This document shows, piece by piece, positions 45,677-57,408 of a stretch of DNA of 64,000 nucleotides. The notes under the pieces were generated by a model. It was not told the DNA's origin. It did no database searches and worked only from the letters and a program-made list of their open reading frames with translations. Both the position numbers and the translations under genes were made by a program. Position 1 is the stretch's first letter; the number at the start of each line of letters is the position of its first letter. Source of the DNA: Gloeophyllum trabeum ATCC 11539 (lineage: Eukaryota > Basidiomycota > Agaricomycetes > Gloeophyllales > Gloeophyllaceae); assembly GCF_000344685.1 (NCBI RefSeq), contig NW_006920421.1, forward strand, positions 801,538 through 865,537. Direction: 5' to 3'.

Positions 45677-46285
45677 NNNNNNNNNNNNNNNNNNNNNNNN
45701 NNNNNNNNNNNNNNNNNNNNNNNNNNNNNNNNNNNNNNNNNNNNNNNNNNNNNNNNNNNNNNNNNNNNNNNNNNNNNNNNNNNNNNNNNNNNNNNNNNNN
45801 NNNNNNNNNNNNNNNNNNNNNNNNNNNNNNNNNNNNNNNNNNNNNNNNNNNNNNNNNNNNNNNNNNNNNNNNNNNNNNNNNNNNNNNNNNNNNNNNNNNN
45901 NNNNNNNNNNNNNNNNNNNNNNNNNNNNNNNNNNNNNNNNNNNNNNNNNNNNNNNNNNNNNNNNNNNNNNNNNNNNNNNNNNNNNNNNNNNNNNNNNNNN
46001 NNNNNNNNNNNNNNNNNNNNNNNNNNNNNNNNNNNNNNNNNNNNNNNNNNNNNNNNNNNNNNNNNNNNNNNNNNNNNNNNNNNNNNNNNNNNNNNNNNNN
46101 NNNNNNNNNNNNNNNNNNNNNNNNNNNNNNNNNNNNNNNNNNNNNNNNNNNNNNNNNNNNNNNNNNNNNNNNNNNNNNNNNNNNNNNNNNNNNNNNNNNN
46201 NNNNNNNNNNNNNNNNNNNNNNNNNNNNNNNNNNNNNNNNNNNNNNNNNNNNNNNNNNNNNNNNNNNNNNNNNNNNNNNNNNNNN
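45677..46285. other. Assembly gap, 609 N
   Basis: Undetermined bases. The two sides carry the same 913-bp sequence in the same orientation, so the gap size may not reflect real DNA. Confidence 0.98.
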
Positions 46286-47198
46286 TTCCGACGTCCCTGG
46301 AACCCACTCCGACCCACTCCGACTATACGTGGTTTTCTGAATTGATGGTCTATCGATCTGCAAGCGGCTGGAATATTAGTGTACGATTCACCGGCGTCTC
46401 CGGTGCATCACCTGTGCCAAATTGAGACATGGTTTTTCTCGGAATCGTCTGCGCAGGTTAGGAACCTGCAAATTGGGGGGAGACGACGTAGCGGAAGATG
46501 AACGTTAGGTTGTGGCGGTGCATTGGCGACGGTGTTCTAGTGGACTATCACGATAAATTATCACAAATAGTATAGAAATTGCTAGTGATACATAATTACA
46601 CAGTATAATGGTATGGAATGAGAACAAGACTAAGCAATCATAAGCGATACATAATATCCGGAACTGGCCTACGTCGAGTAAGCAACAAAAGCATTATAAT
46701 TATAACTCGACGGCGTGGCGGTAAACGTATAACCGGACGGTTTCAAGGAAACAACAGATTTACCATTCCGCATAATGGAGCCTTGCATATATCCGCCTAC
46801 AGTAAGGGGCATGTTGAGTTTTGACAGACCCGCAGGCACGGAAAATGTCTGGTTCTTCGCCGCAGATGTAGAAAGGGTAACGTTTGCGGCAGCTGTGGTG
46901 AACACAACGGCCCATAACTGGTCCTGATCCTGTCGGCGGATTAGATTTTGTACATGGCAATAACAGGGAAACATACCAGTTCGTAGTTGGTGGGCTTCCC
47001 AACGGAATCGGACGATGTAGCATTACGAGTGTGTGGGCGAGCCCAAAGGAAAATTTGGTCCTTAGTAATAGCAGGGTACGATCCGGTCTTGTACGCGGTC
47101 GCAAAGTATTGAGTCATGTAGAGCCAACCTGGTAAAGTTCAGATGGATTACTCTTGCAACGACTAACAAGACCGACTTGCCCTGGTGGTCAAAACCAT
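46286..47198. repeat. Right copy of the 913-bp direct repeat
   Basis: It starts at the first base after the N run and matches 44764-45676. It begins inside the MITE, so 46286-46370 is a truncated MITE, and continues seamlessly into the complete GH71 gene. Confidence 0.9.
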
Positions 47199-48435
47199 TT
47201 ACCCAAGCCTGACTATTGGGTTGAGCGCCCCCAATGGGGCCGATATAGTGCGACTCTCCGTAGTCATTCCAAGTGACAATCTGAACCAGGTCGACCTGAT
47301 TTCTGATCGAGACAAGGTTTTGCCAGCGCGTAGGATACAAATGCCAATCGCCATCATAGACGAACTAATCAAAGCGTCAGGGAAACTTCTCTCTCAATGA
47401 AATGGTTGCTTACATTCTTGTTGTAAGTTTGAGGACTATAATGAGTAAAGAACCACGGGCTAACTGCGGCCATATACGCGCGACTCTTTCCATTGCTCGG
47501 CATCGCCTTGAGGTTGTTGACGTAGTTCGTGTCAATACTGGTGGAGCCGATGTAGCCCTTGAGAATGTTTTGCCCCGCGGTGCTCAGGTTGTTGAGACTG
47601 GTTCCAGCCGACGAGAGTTGGGAGTTTGCGACAGATGTTGTGAGAGAGATAGGCCATCCCGAGTTCCACTGCTGAGAAGTTAGTCACATGCGAAATATTA
47701 TGCGAGCAGAAACATACGTTAAACTGTCCGTTGAACGAATTATTGTAATTCTTAAACGTCGCGGGATCGATGAAGAACGAGGGGACAAAGTAGACCGTAT
47801 TATTCCCGTTGAGCATCTGCACGAACTGCGTCTGCCACCCAAGGGCAACGGAAGACTGGCCAAAAGTGCAAGATTCGCCGGCGAACGTGGATGCGAACAC
47901 ACCCCCGTTGTACTTCAGCTGGTTGGGATGATTGGCGTAAGTCGTTATGTAGTTGCGCAAGGCAGCAGCGTTTGCCGCCGTCGTGCAAGGTAAAACACTG
48001 AGGAAAGTCAATTTGGGAATATAGCATGTGACTATTTTTTCTATGCACCTCATGTCGAATGATATAAATAGCTTGAAACTAGGTCCAGCATTCTTCGCTG
48101 CCGTATAACTGAGGATTGTGAGGATAGCTAAGTGGCTGAGCAGACGAATCAACGTACGCGTCTGCGACTCGAGCAGATTGCCATGAATCTGGCCCGATGT
48201 TGAGTGCAAATCCATCGATACCGTGTGCAGACGCTAGAGCAATGTCGCTGGCCCAATTTGATACGGTGTACGGGTACGTGTTGCCGACGATATGGTGAGC
48301 CACGACGGATTTCGTCGTTGTCGTATTGCTCGGTGTCTGGCGTTTAAGTTTGGTGGCTGCGAAGTCGGAGGGAACAGACAGAGCACCGCCAAGGGTAAAT
48401 AGAGCTGGTAAGCCGAGTGCGATCGTGAAGCGCAT
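46669..48435 (-). CDS. GH71 alpha-1,3-glucanase (mutanase), secreted
   Basis: Seven minus-strand exons (48435-48158, 48108-48049, 47997-47718, 47668-47414, 47364-47181, 47128-46977, 46929-46669) join in phase to 489 residues. A signal peptide (FTIALGLPALFTLGGALS) leads into the GH71 barrel with VVAHHIVGNTYPY, GIDGFALNIG, FKLFISFDM, YFVPSFFIDP and the conserved TWNDYGESHYIGP near residue 300. A C-terminal beta-domain follows. The enzyme hydrolyses alpha-1,3-glucan of fungal cell walls, in autolysis, wall remodelling or mycoparasitism. The intron at 47180-47129 begins GCAAGT, a GC-AG intron. The 3' portion is repeated left of the N gap. Confidence 0.95.
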
Positions 48436-48487
48436 GTTGAAGAGCCAAGGGGATTATGTTGAATACTTTCCGCCCTTGCCAAGACGG

Positions 48488-48494
48488 CTTTATA
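48488..48494 (-). promoter_or_regulatory. TATA box of the GH71 gene
   Basis: On the minus strand TATAAAG lies about 55 bases upstream of the ATG at 48435. Confidence 0.5.
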
Positions 48495-49607
48495 GTCCAC
48501 AGCACACCGCTTCCAGGGATGAGGAAAGTCGATGGCAGGATGTCTTGCTTTGCGATCGCTCCAGGGCGCAGTCCGTTTACCATCTTCCGCGAGCCTGGAT
48601 TGCGAGACATGCGACATGATAGTGGAGAGCAGCGTACACTGAAGACGAAGCTCTGATCGAGAGGCAACGGTGACGGGGAACTGGACGGCGTTCTCTGGCG
48701 CGGTGGTCCCTACAGCAACCGTGTAGGCTGTCTGACAGGGCCGGGACGTCGTCCCTGTGCCAATAAGGGCTATCCGGTACGTGGGGGATCGTGAAGCCGG
48801 CCGGATGCGACAGTGTAATTCCGCGATGGAGGGGAAAAGCAACGTCCGGATAGCAATCGACCAATGGCAGAGGGCGCGGCTGAAATCGTAACAGTGATGT
48901 CCCTTCCGCGCGGATAGAATTCATGACGCGCTACGTGGCACAACCGAACACTGCAGGACTAGCATCGTCTGCAACTCAACAATAAGATCGACTGAGGCAC
49001 CTATCCATGGTGGGGTCTAGGATGAAGGTTGCGCATGAATTTTAGCAAGTTCACCACGTGGACCTTGACTTTGTTCGGGTCTTCGCCACTGGCTGTATAC
49101 GAGAGCAGCCTACACTCGAGCTTCGACTATCCGGCGAGAGCTATACCAATGCAGAGGTAAAGTTGAAGTACACTTATATGGCCCCAAAAGGTCGGTGTGA
49201 TACGAGTCGTCATTGACACATTATTTTCGGACAGAAGTCGGAAGGCAAGAGGGTGCGAAGTTCGGGAGAATCGTGAGAAACTACGCGTGTCTTCCACGAG
49301 TTTGCCACGTTCAGTGACTGTGTGACGTCTCAAATTCGTCAGTGGCAGGCACACTGAAGGCCAACCTTTCGCCCTCTAGCTTGTGTTCTCGCCTTACTTT
49401 TGAGCATATTTTGCCCATATTCAGCGCGATATGTCTATTATTTGTGCTCAGGAGAGGGGGCGTGCGCGCGAAATCCACGCGCTTCCGGGGAGCCACGCTA
49501 TACTGATTATACGCGTGTAACCCACCGAAACACCGACCGTGACATTGTCGGTCTCACCTGGGTCATGGAACCAGGGAATCTTGGTGGATGTGGGATGGTG
49601 ACCGTAA
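48495..49607. other. Divergent intergenic region
   Basis: This lies between the minus-strand GH71 gene and the plus-strand SDR-like gene. Open frames on both strands have no recognisable content. Confidence 0.4.
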
Positions 49608-49615
49608 TATAAGTA
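49608..49615 (+). promoter_or_regulatory. TATA-like box of the SDR gene
   Basis: TATAAGTA lies about 95 bases before the ATG at 49711. Confidence 0.4.
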
Positions 49616-49710
49616 GCCTCGAGGTACTCAGGTTTCTGTAACGCAATTCCCCTCAGCGACATTTACCCCCACCGGCCTAGACGCGGGCAATCAGACCATA
49701 CTAAAGCGAG

Positions 49711-50803
49711 ATGAAGGTCTTGGTGCTAGGGTGAGTGTCTTGGTTCGTCCCAGATCTGTTGAATACATGTTCATGGTACTATAGTGCTTCTGGCTTCATT
49801 GGATTGCCCGTTGCGCAGGCTCTTGTTCGCGCCGGACATTCTGTCTACGGTGTTACCAGATCCGCTATGAAAGCTAAGCAGCTCGCTGCCGAAGAAAGTA
49901 CGTTGTCCCAAACAGCCTTCTTTTGGAATCCTGCTGAAGTACGCTACAGTTATCCCCATTGTCGCTGAGGTGTCGAAGCCTGATACATGGGTCAATCACG
50001 TTGCGAACATGGATGTCGTAGTCGACGCTGTTGGAGGAATGGAAATCAAGACGCTCTCAAATGCCATGCTGTCTGCTGTTAGCCAGGCTGCGAAGGCGCA
50101 CCGTCCGTCCGTTGCCCCCAAATTGTCCTACATATACTCTTCAGGCACCTGGGTGCACGGCGACAGTCGCTCTGAGGTTGTCACCGACACCACCCCCACC
50201 ACAAAGCCGATGCCCCTCGTCGCATGGCGAGTTGAGCAGGAGAACCGCGTCATCAGCGACCCGAACGTGAATGGCATCGTCATCCGCCCTGCCCTGCTCT
50301 ACGGCCGATCCGGGTCTCTTCTGGCTCCTCTCTTTAAGGGTGCCGCCGAGGGCAAAGTTGCCTGGCCTGGTACCCCTGGCGGCCGGTATGCCTTGATCCA
50401 CTGTGACGATCTTGCAGACCTGTACGTCCGGGTTGCTGAGAACTCGCAACTTGTCGGGGGTAAGATCTTCGATGCTGCTAATGACTTCACGGAGAGCCAG
50501 GAGGACGTGCTGAACAAGTTGGTCGAGGTGAGCGGCGCGAAGGGACCTGAATGGCTTCCTGCCGACAACCGTAAGTCCCTGGTCTACCGCCCCATGGAAT
50601 GATAATCTCATGTTTCATCATCAGCATACTACCAAGCACTGTCTAGCACGGCACTACTCCGTCCCTACCTTGCACGGGCTCTTCTGGGCTGGCAGCCAAG
50701 GAAGCCCGGCCTCGTAGACGGCATGGCCACTTACTTCGCTGCCTGGAAGGCGACCTCTGATACCAACGAGTCCACTGGCAGAAGCTTCACGGAGCACAAG
50801 TGA
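49711..50803 (+). CDS. NAD(P)-binding epimerase/reductase-like protein (extended SDR)
   Basis: Four exons (49711-49730, 49785-49897, 49950-50570, 50625-50803) join in phase to 310 residues. The 20-nt first exon encodes MKVLVLG, completing the Rossmann motif GASGFIG across the intron. Downstream are VVDAVGG, a YIYSSGTWVHG strand, a substrate-domain IRPALLYG and a DDLADLYVRV helix. These belong to NAD-dependent epimerase/dehydratase or NmrA-like atypical SDRs. The usual YxxxK pair is not obvious (SSGTWVHG in its place), so catalysis is uncertain. It is the first of five closely spaced metabolic genes. Confidence 0.88.
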
Positions 50804-51120
50804 TTTGTGAATATACCCCTCAAGTTTATATGCCATAGGCATTTGTAACCGAGCATCTGTATGTACGTAAAACGCAATGCATAGTATGTCTTAGCACGGA
50901 ATCGTCGTAGTGGGGAAGCATACGCTGATAATCAATGTCGGCGAATACTACTATGCAGTAGGTAGAAACTCAGTAGGTAAACAGGATGATGCAAATCGAC
51001 TGTGCCGCCGGCCCATGGGTTTGATACTAATAGCAGTGTCAACACAGCGTCGCGTTTTTAAAGTCTTCTATCGGACGTTTTGTGCCTCGCCCTCCACCAT
51101 AGACAGCGAGTGGTAACGCC
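50804..51120. other. Spacer between SDR and aminotransferase genes
   Basis: Short head-to-tail spacing of 317 bases that must hold the SDR terminator and the aminotransferase promoter. Confidence 0.4.
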
Positions 51121-52925
51121 ATGGCTCTTTCGTATCGCGGCGACCAGCGCGCGAAGTTTGTTTCCCCCGGAGGTCCAATGCATGCTTTCTTCCGTGGAAT
51201 TCGCGACGAGTGGAGGCCCGACTATCCGGAAGGAACCATCCAACTAGATGTATGCACATTCCATCCTCAATATTAGATGTCTAGAGTACTCAGCTTGGGA
51301 ATCATTCAGGGATCAGAAAATACCCTGATGTGGCGAGAACTTAGTGATGTAAGCACTTTGTAGTTATCAGCCGAAACTGAATGTGCTGCTCATGATGTGA
51401 TAGTAGTTTCTTGCAGATTTAGCGGGCAGAGAAGTTATGAATTGGCCCGGCACAAAGGGTGCTCAGCTTCCATCATGTTCAGAGGCGCTCCTCTCGTGTT
51501 CTGCAGCACTGTTCAACGAATGCTTCAAACCTAACAAGCCGCTCACCCCCGAGCAGGTCGTCGGAGGCGCGGGCTGTACTCTCCTCCTTGAACAGGTCGT
51601 TCGCGTCATCACAGACCCAGGAGATGTAGTGCTCGTTCCTGTCCCATTTTGGTTCATGTTCGCAACAATTATTGGAAAGGCGGACGTCAAGCTGTCTCCT
51701 CTCCCTGCCTCCGCAAATCAATCTGCCGAGCAGGCAGGCAGTTTTATCCCGGCTGATGCCGCTATCAAAGAGATAGAGTCTCTCATGGTGTGGTCGGAGT
51801 CTACCGAACTAGCATGGCAGCGACATATAGACGAGCTGTTGAGACAACAGAAACGCCCCAGAGCACTTCTGCTCACTAACCCGCAGAACCCACTCGGACA
51901 GTGTTATTCCCGGGACTATCTTTGCCGGCTTGCTGATTTCTGCGAAAGGGTGAGTTTCCTCCGTCTTCTTGCCACCCTGCTAATGACAAGGTATGATGCA
52001 CTCAGAACGAACTCTTCCTCCTCTCTGACGAGGTGTTCGCACTATCGGTACACCCCGATACCTGTGTTCGTGAGTCCTATCCCCTTGCCATGGCACACTC
52101 ATTTCGTGCGGCCGGACTCACGTTACCCCAGCTTTCACGTCAGTACTGTCCCTGGTCCCCGGTACTGACACGATCCTCAAACCGGAGCGCGTCGTGGTAT
52201 TATGGAGCGTGTCGAAAGATTTTTGCCTCAGTCAGGCCAGGTCAGCTCACTGTGCTGCTCGGTGTCCGCGGAAAGCTGACCATATACGGATCAGGGTGGC
52301 GTTCGCGGTGATACCCGCCAACGAAGCCCTGAAAGATGCTTTGACGTCCTTCTCGATGTCCTTCCGTATATCATCATTAGCCGACGCCTTCTTCGTTGCT
52401 TTCCTCTCCCCACAAAGCCTTCTAGATTCACGGTTCCGTGACATTGTGGGCTCCGGGGAAGGCACACTGGGTGGTCTGGGCCACATACCTCGATGGTTTG
52501 TGGATGAAAATAGTTTACGACTGGAAGACGCAAAAAGGCGTCTCGAGGCGCGGTGCAAGCGGCATGGCATTGCATGGCTTCAAGCCGATGCTGGTGAGTA
52601 TTTGAATGCAATCCTCTCTGGTGCTTATCCCTTACCTGTGCACGCAGGCCATTTCCTGATGCTCTACTTCGGCGAATTTCTCATGCGAGTCCTACCCGAG
52701 AACAAGTTTGTGGCCGAAGACGGGTGTGCCTTGGAGAAAAGGTTGTCCGCTCATTTTCTGAAGCACGGAGTCGCACTGCGGCCTGGGTCCCCCGACAACG
52801 TCCCGAGACCCGGGTGGTTCCGCGTCACTTTCTCCAGAAGCACCGAGTATATGCAGGAGGCTTTTGGCCGGTTGGAGACTGCGCTCCACGTGGATAATAT
52901 TCTAGAGACATTCCGGCGCGACTAA
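51121..52925 (+). CDS. PLP-dependent class I/II aminotransferase (ACC-synthase-like)
   Basis: Seven exons (51121-51249, 51310-51348, 51407-51949, 52006-52069, 52132-52240, 52295-52593, 52648-52925) join in phase to 486 residues. Fold-type I signatures are present: GSENTLM near residue 45, NPQNPLG near 214-220, the cofactor-contacting Asp in LLSDEV near 245, the Schiff-base Lys in SVSKDF near 287, and the substrate-carboxylate Arg in PGWFRV near the C-terminus. The layout matches ACC-synthase-like aminotransferases of fungi, which act on amino acids and whose exact reaction varies. It sits between the SDR and the alpha/beta hydrolase. Confidence 0.9.
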
Positions 52926-53044
52926 AGGGGAACCTGGCTTGTGTTGATGCATATATGGTACATGATATCTCCCTGCTACATCAGAACTCTGAATGAATAC
53001 TGATTGCAATAGTCCCAAGCTGCGTAGTACGTAGTCCATGATCC

Positions 53045-54287
53045 TCATGCCTGAGCCACCTTCGCAGCCCACTGCAACAGGGCGGTATTGAATTCCTTTG
53101 GCTTCTCCAGGAACGATGCATGGCCGGCGTCGTCGATGAGACTGACCGTGAGCAGGGACGGCTCCCATTTGGTCTGGGCCGACGAGTGAGTGGTCATAAG
53201 AAGCGAGTTCTTAGACATGACTGACCTTAATGTAATCGATGTAGTCAAGACTGTTCATCCCGTCTTGCTTACCGAAGATCACGAGTTTCGGGACAGCCTT
53301 GGAAGCGCCTTCCATGTACGGACCCCAGTTCTTCTTGCGCTTGAAGATCCACTGCCGCGTGGCCGTTGCAGTCTCGGTGAGCATACCACGAAGCTTGAGT
53401 TGCCATTCACGAGGCAGCGGCCTGAAACAGTGTCAGAGCGTCTGGATCATATAGGATACACCGGGAGGGACTCACTGATAGGTCAAAGCACGGATGAAGA
53501 GGCCATACGCCTGATGCATCTTCGTCGCATCCCCGTTGTCGGTAAAACCGGGATATGGTCCGCCGGTGAAGAACTTGTGTACATCAGGCCTGAAGGAGGG
53601 CTCAGCTTCCAGCATGTGCTTGTTTGGGGACCCTCTGGTGCTTACGGTGGTCCAGTCAATCCGTCCACCACCACGATCCCCTTCACATTGTCGAACCCGT
53701 GCACGCTCACATAGTCTCCGGGGATCAGTGCGCCGTATGACCACCCGACAAAGATGGGCTTGGTGACGGAGAAGCCCTCCAAGACCGCTGCGACATCACT
53801 GCCCTGCTTGTCGTTGTCGAAAGGGCTTTCGGACTCGACGTCGGGCTGTGTGGGACTGTAAGCACAGCTGTTTCACTGGCGGAGATACAAGGTAGGTCTC
53901 ACTGTTTCGCTGAGGCCGTGACCTCTGAGGTCGAATCTGATTTGGTAGAAATGCTTCAACAGCTCTTCGTCGAAAAACTGGTAGTCCCACTACATTTCAC
54001 CAAGTTCCTGAGTGAGCTACATGCAGTAAGGAGGATCACTCGTACCACTCCGGACGACGTGGAATTCTGTTCAGACGCATCTTAAGCCCAGGCGATGGTT
54101 GTGTAACGGATAGACTCACTCCGTGGATATAGACGATGGCTTGCTTGCTGGGATCTCCTATGGCTTCCGCGTAGATCTTGATCCCGTCGGCCTTTGAAGT
54201 GACCGTCTTGGTGGTGACTGAGTGCGCAGATGAGGCCATTGTGGGTGTCCTGGGGCGACTGCGGAGGGGGCGAAGGAGTTTGAACAT
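53045..54287 (-). CDS. Alpha/beta hydrolase
   Basis: Seven minus-strand exons (54287-54120, 54066-54040, 53989-53903, 53845-53646, 53589-53476, 53421-53226, 53173-53045) join in phase to 306 residues. The oxyanion-hole HG occurs in YIHG. The nucleophile elbow is GWSYG with Ser near residue 130. The likely acid is Asp near 252 in GKQDGM, and the catalytic His is near 282 in DDAGHASF. FDLRGHGLS is the typical strand-4 loop. It resembles non-haem haloperoxidase/epoxide-hydrolase-like esterases. The second exon is only 27 nt. The N-terminus may start at the internal Met at 54239. Its gene converges with the aminotransferase gene. Confidence 0.88.
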
Positions 54288-54955
54288 TTAGAACGACCTC
54301 TGGCGCCTGTTCATAGTCCATGACAAGGGCGGTCATTTGGATCTGTTTGTCGCACTCGAAGCTATGGCCTGCTCGGAGATCAATTCATTGATCATGATCA
54401 GCTTCTCTCTGGCACAGGTTTCTGCAGATAAGGGATGTCTGCGGCGATTAGAGCGCCCTGATCATCAGTCCGAGAACAAGGCCCGGTTTCCGATATGAGC
54501 GCGATCGGTCCGACACGAAATTGAGACTGGAAAGTCTGGAATTTCAAACCGATACCTCCACGGGCGATGATGGCAGTGCCTTTGACTGCCCTAGGCTATT
54601 TTCAGCATTGAATGCATCCAGTGATCTCTTTCCCTCAACTGTTGGCACATGCGTTCTCTGACGGACCTGCTATCTTGCACTTGTGGGCCCTATCGTTCTG
54701 CATTCGCAGAGACGGGCGCCGAGGCGATCATGGGCGCCCAGTCATGACCATGCTCCAGGTGATACAGTACCTCCGGTTTCGGATGGAGATGACAGTGATT
54801 TCAGTGTAACCCCAGTGCGTTACAGCTTATTCGTTATTCCAGTTATTTCATCAGGATTTACCTCCAAGGTGTAGCCAAGGATAGCTTTGCCTGATAGTCG
54901 CCCTTCTTTAACTGCACCAGCTTTTCACGATCCCAACTAGCAATCACTTCAGGCG
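54288..54955. other. Divergent promoter region
   Basis: Between the minus-strand hydrolase and the plus-strand adenylating enzyme. No further gene; a shared bidirectional promoter is possible. Confidence 0.4.
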
Positions 54956-56898
54956 ATGACTGTCGATCCCGAACGTCCCATTACGCTGGACTCTGTCCTT
55001 GCCTCTCGCGCGCATTCGGAGCCTAACCAACGCTTTTTGCTGCGTCCCGAGCGCGATAGCATAGACACGGACGCGCAACCTATTACATACGGTATTTTCG
55101 ACGGTCATGTCAGTCGCCTTGCCCGGAAATGGACTTTGGACGAGCAAGCCTCAGTCATCCGCCCGCGAGCCGTCGTGGGCGTGTTCTTCCCATCCGGATA
55201 CACTCTGGCTGCGGTTATGTTCGCGCTATTGCGTTTGGGGGCTGTGCCATTCTGCATCTCCATCCGCAACTCGGACGAAGCTGTTCGTCATTTGGTGAAG
55301 GTCGGCAATGTCTCTGCAATCGTAGCAGCCAAGGAGAACGGATTATATGAGAGGATATGGACCACGTTACAGTGTAGCGGCGATTCTGGAATTCCAATTT
55401 TCGCAGTCGAGAAGAACGAACTGCAAGACCCGCCTTCAGATGTCGAGAAGGCAGAGAATCCCTTTCCCTCCCTGCCCTTTGGCACTATCTCGGGAGATGA
55501 CACTGCGATTATGCAACACGTCAGTTTCTAAGATACAATGTAAGACAGTCCGGTCGATGAACTAATGGACTTTGTTTTGTAGACGTCAGGCTCCACCGCC
55601 TTTCCCAAGCCCGTCCCCCTGTCTAATAGGCTACTCCTGCGTTCTTTGCAAGGCGGTACCTGGTGGGTCGACAACCTTCACACTCGCGGAGATGTCGCAG
55701 TGGGGCAACCGCCCATCTTCCATGTATGTCATTGGTCCGTGATACGTCAGGAACTCACGCCAATCATGGTACAAAGATGTTTGGCCTCATCGGCGGACTG
55801 CTGAACGCCCTCTACAGAGGGCATACCTTCGCTATCCCGCCTCTGCCAGCTGATGATAACAACGGCTTGTTCCCTGGTGCGCAGACTTTACGGAAGTACG
55901 CGCTGCGCGTCGGAGCGACCGAATTCTTTGGCGTGTCCAGCTCGGTCGTGGGACTAGCCCGAAGTGAAGGTGGCATTGATTTACTCAAAACACTTAAGCG
56001 AGTCCTTGTGGCAGGCGCCCCCATGCCCCGTGAGAACGGTGATTGGATCGTCAATCAGGGAGTACACCTTGTTGAAGGCGTTGGGAGTACCGAAGGCGGC
56101 TCCCTTGTGAGTGCCGTGATTCTTAGATTCATGGAGTGCCCCCTTCTGATTAACTGTGTTGTGCCTAGCTTCACTCGAATCGACCTCGCGGCGACCCCAA
56201 CTGGCAGGCTATGCGAGTCTGTTGGAACGTTGACCATCATTTTGAGCCATTCGGACATCCCTCCTCAGGTGTCTATGAACTGATCTTACATTCGTCGGAA
56301 CTGTCCGGCAAGTTTCCTGGGTCGGACCCGGAGACAGGTCATTTAAGCACGCATGACTTGTTCCAAGAATATCCGGAACCTGGATCCAACACATGGCGAC
56401 ACTGCGGACGTAGCGACGACGTGCTCCTGCTGAGCTCCGGACAAAATTGGAATCCACGTCCAATGGAATTGCAGATTGAAGCGGTGAGTACCATCACAGT
56501 ATGAAAATGCCACAAAGGGGATTATTGATGTCATGGGCATATAGTCGCCGATCATTCAACACGCCGTTATCTTTGGTCATGCCCGACCATTCCTAGGCGT
56601 GCTGATTGCACCCCGCGTGTCCGGCTCATTTGTCGAGCTGGATAACGGACTGAGAGAGCAAATCTGGAGTGCCGTGCAGGTAGCAAATGCCGTTGCCCCG
56701 CGAAACGCTCGTATCGCTCGCACGTGTGTCATCGTCCTGACACCGAAGGGAGTCGTTCCTCTCGATGATTCACCTTCTACGGAAGAGCAGCAAGTAGTGA
56801 AAACGATACCACTGGCTGATAAAGGCACGCCCCTACGACCGAAGACGTATGCACTCTTCAAAGAAGAGATCGACCGAGTGTATGATGGAGTATTTTGA
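54956..56898 (+). CDS. Stand-alone adenylate-forming enzyme (NRPS-like A domain)
   Basis: Five exons (54956-55519, 55583-55723, 55777-56106, 56169-56483, 56545-56898) join in phase to 567 residues. ANL-superfamily motifs appear in order: TSGSTAFPKP (A3, P-loop) at residue 189, FGVSSS, EGVGSTEGGS (A5), WRHCGRSDD with SGQNWNPRPMELQ (A7-A8), and a C-terminal TPLRPKTYALFKEEID that should supply the catalytic Lys. The sequence style is that of the adenylation domain of alpha-aminoadipate-reductase-like A-T-R proteins, yet it stops after the A domain. The 510 bases downstream contain no carrier or reductase domain. It would activate a carboxylic acid as the acyl-AMP; the acceptor is unknown. Confidence 0.9.
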
Positions 56899-57408
56899 TA
56901 AGTACCTTGATTGATCATGATTTGGTTCATTCTGTTCTGCGGAATAGAATCTCTGCTGTATAGTATCAGTGTACCTTCGCATCACTGCGTGATTGCTCGG
57001 TTCCTACAATCTAACGAAATGAGGCGCTAGCTCACGAATGCGTCTATCGAATGACCGGCACGCGCGAGCCTGCGTTCTGCGATTGTTCCCGTCCTAGTAT
57101 GTTTCATACAGTCAGAATGTATGAATGAGACAGATACGGTGTAATGTACATCCATGTCATGAGCGAGTTGCGACTCATGTCCATACGTTTGCAATTTATC
57201 ACGAGCTATGCATTCAGCTGAATGACGGAAGCATCTGGGATGGCAGTCAACAGTCAGATTCAATGATGTTTGTATGAAAAGTCCAATAAACTACAAACAA
57301 GTAATACATGGTATCAACCGTCCAAGAACGACACAAGGGATTGGGAGGAGTAACTAGCCTCTATTGAAAAAAATCTAACTACATGAATAAGCCATCTCAA
57401 TGTCAAGG
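56899..57408. other. Convergent spacer
   Basis: Between the adenylating enzyme and the halogenase, which converge. Searched for a continuation of the A-domain protein (carrier site LGGDSL-type or reductase GxTGFLG): none seen. Confidence 0.5.

Noticed and set aside
53580..53660. Apparent frameshift in the alpha/beta hydrolase
   Set aside because: A 56-nt intron with GTAAGC donor and CCTCCTTCAG acceptor restores the frame exactly, so no mutation is needed.
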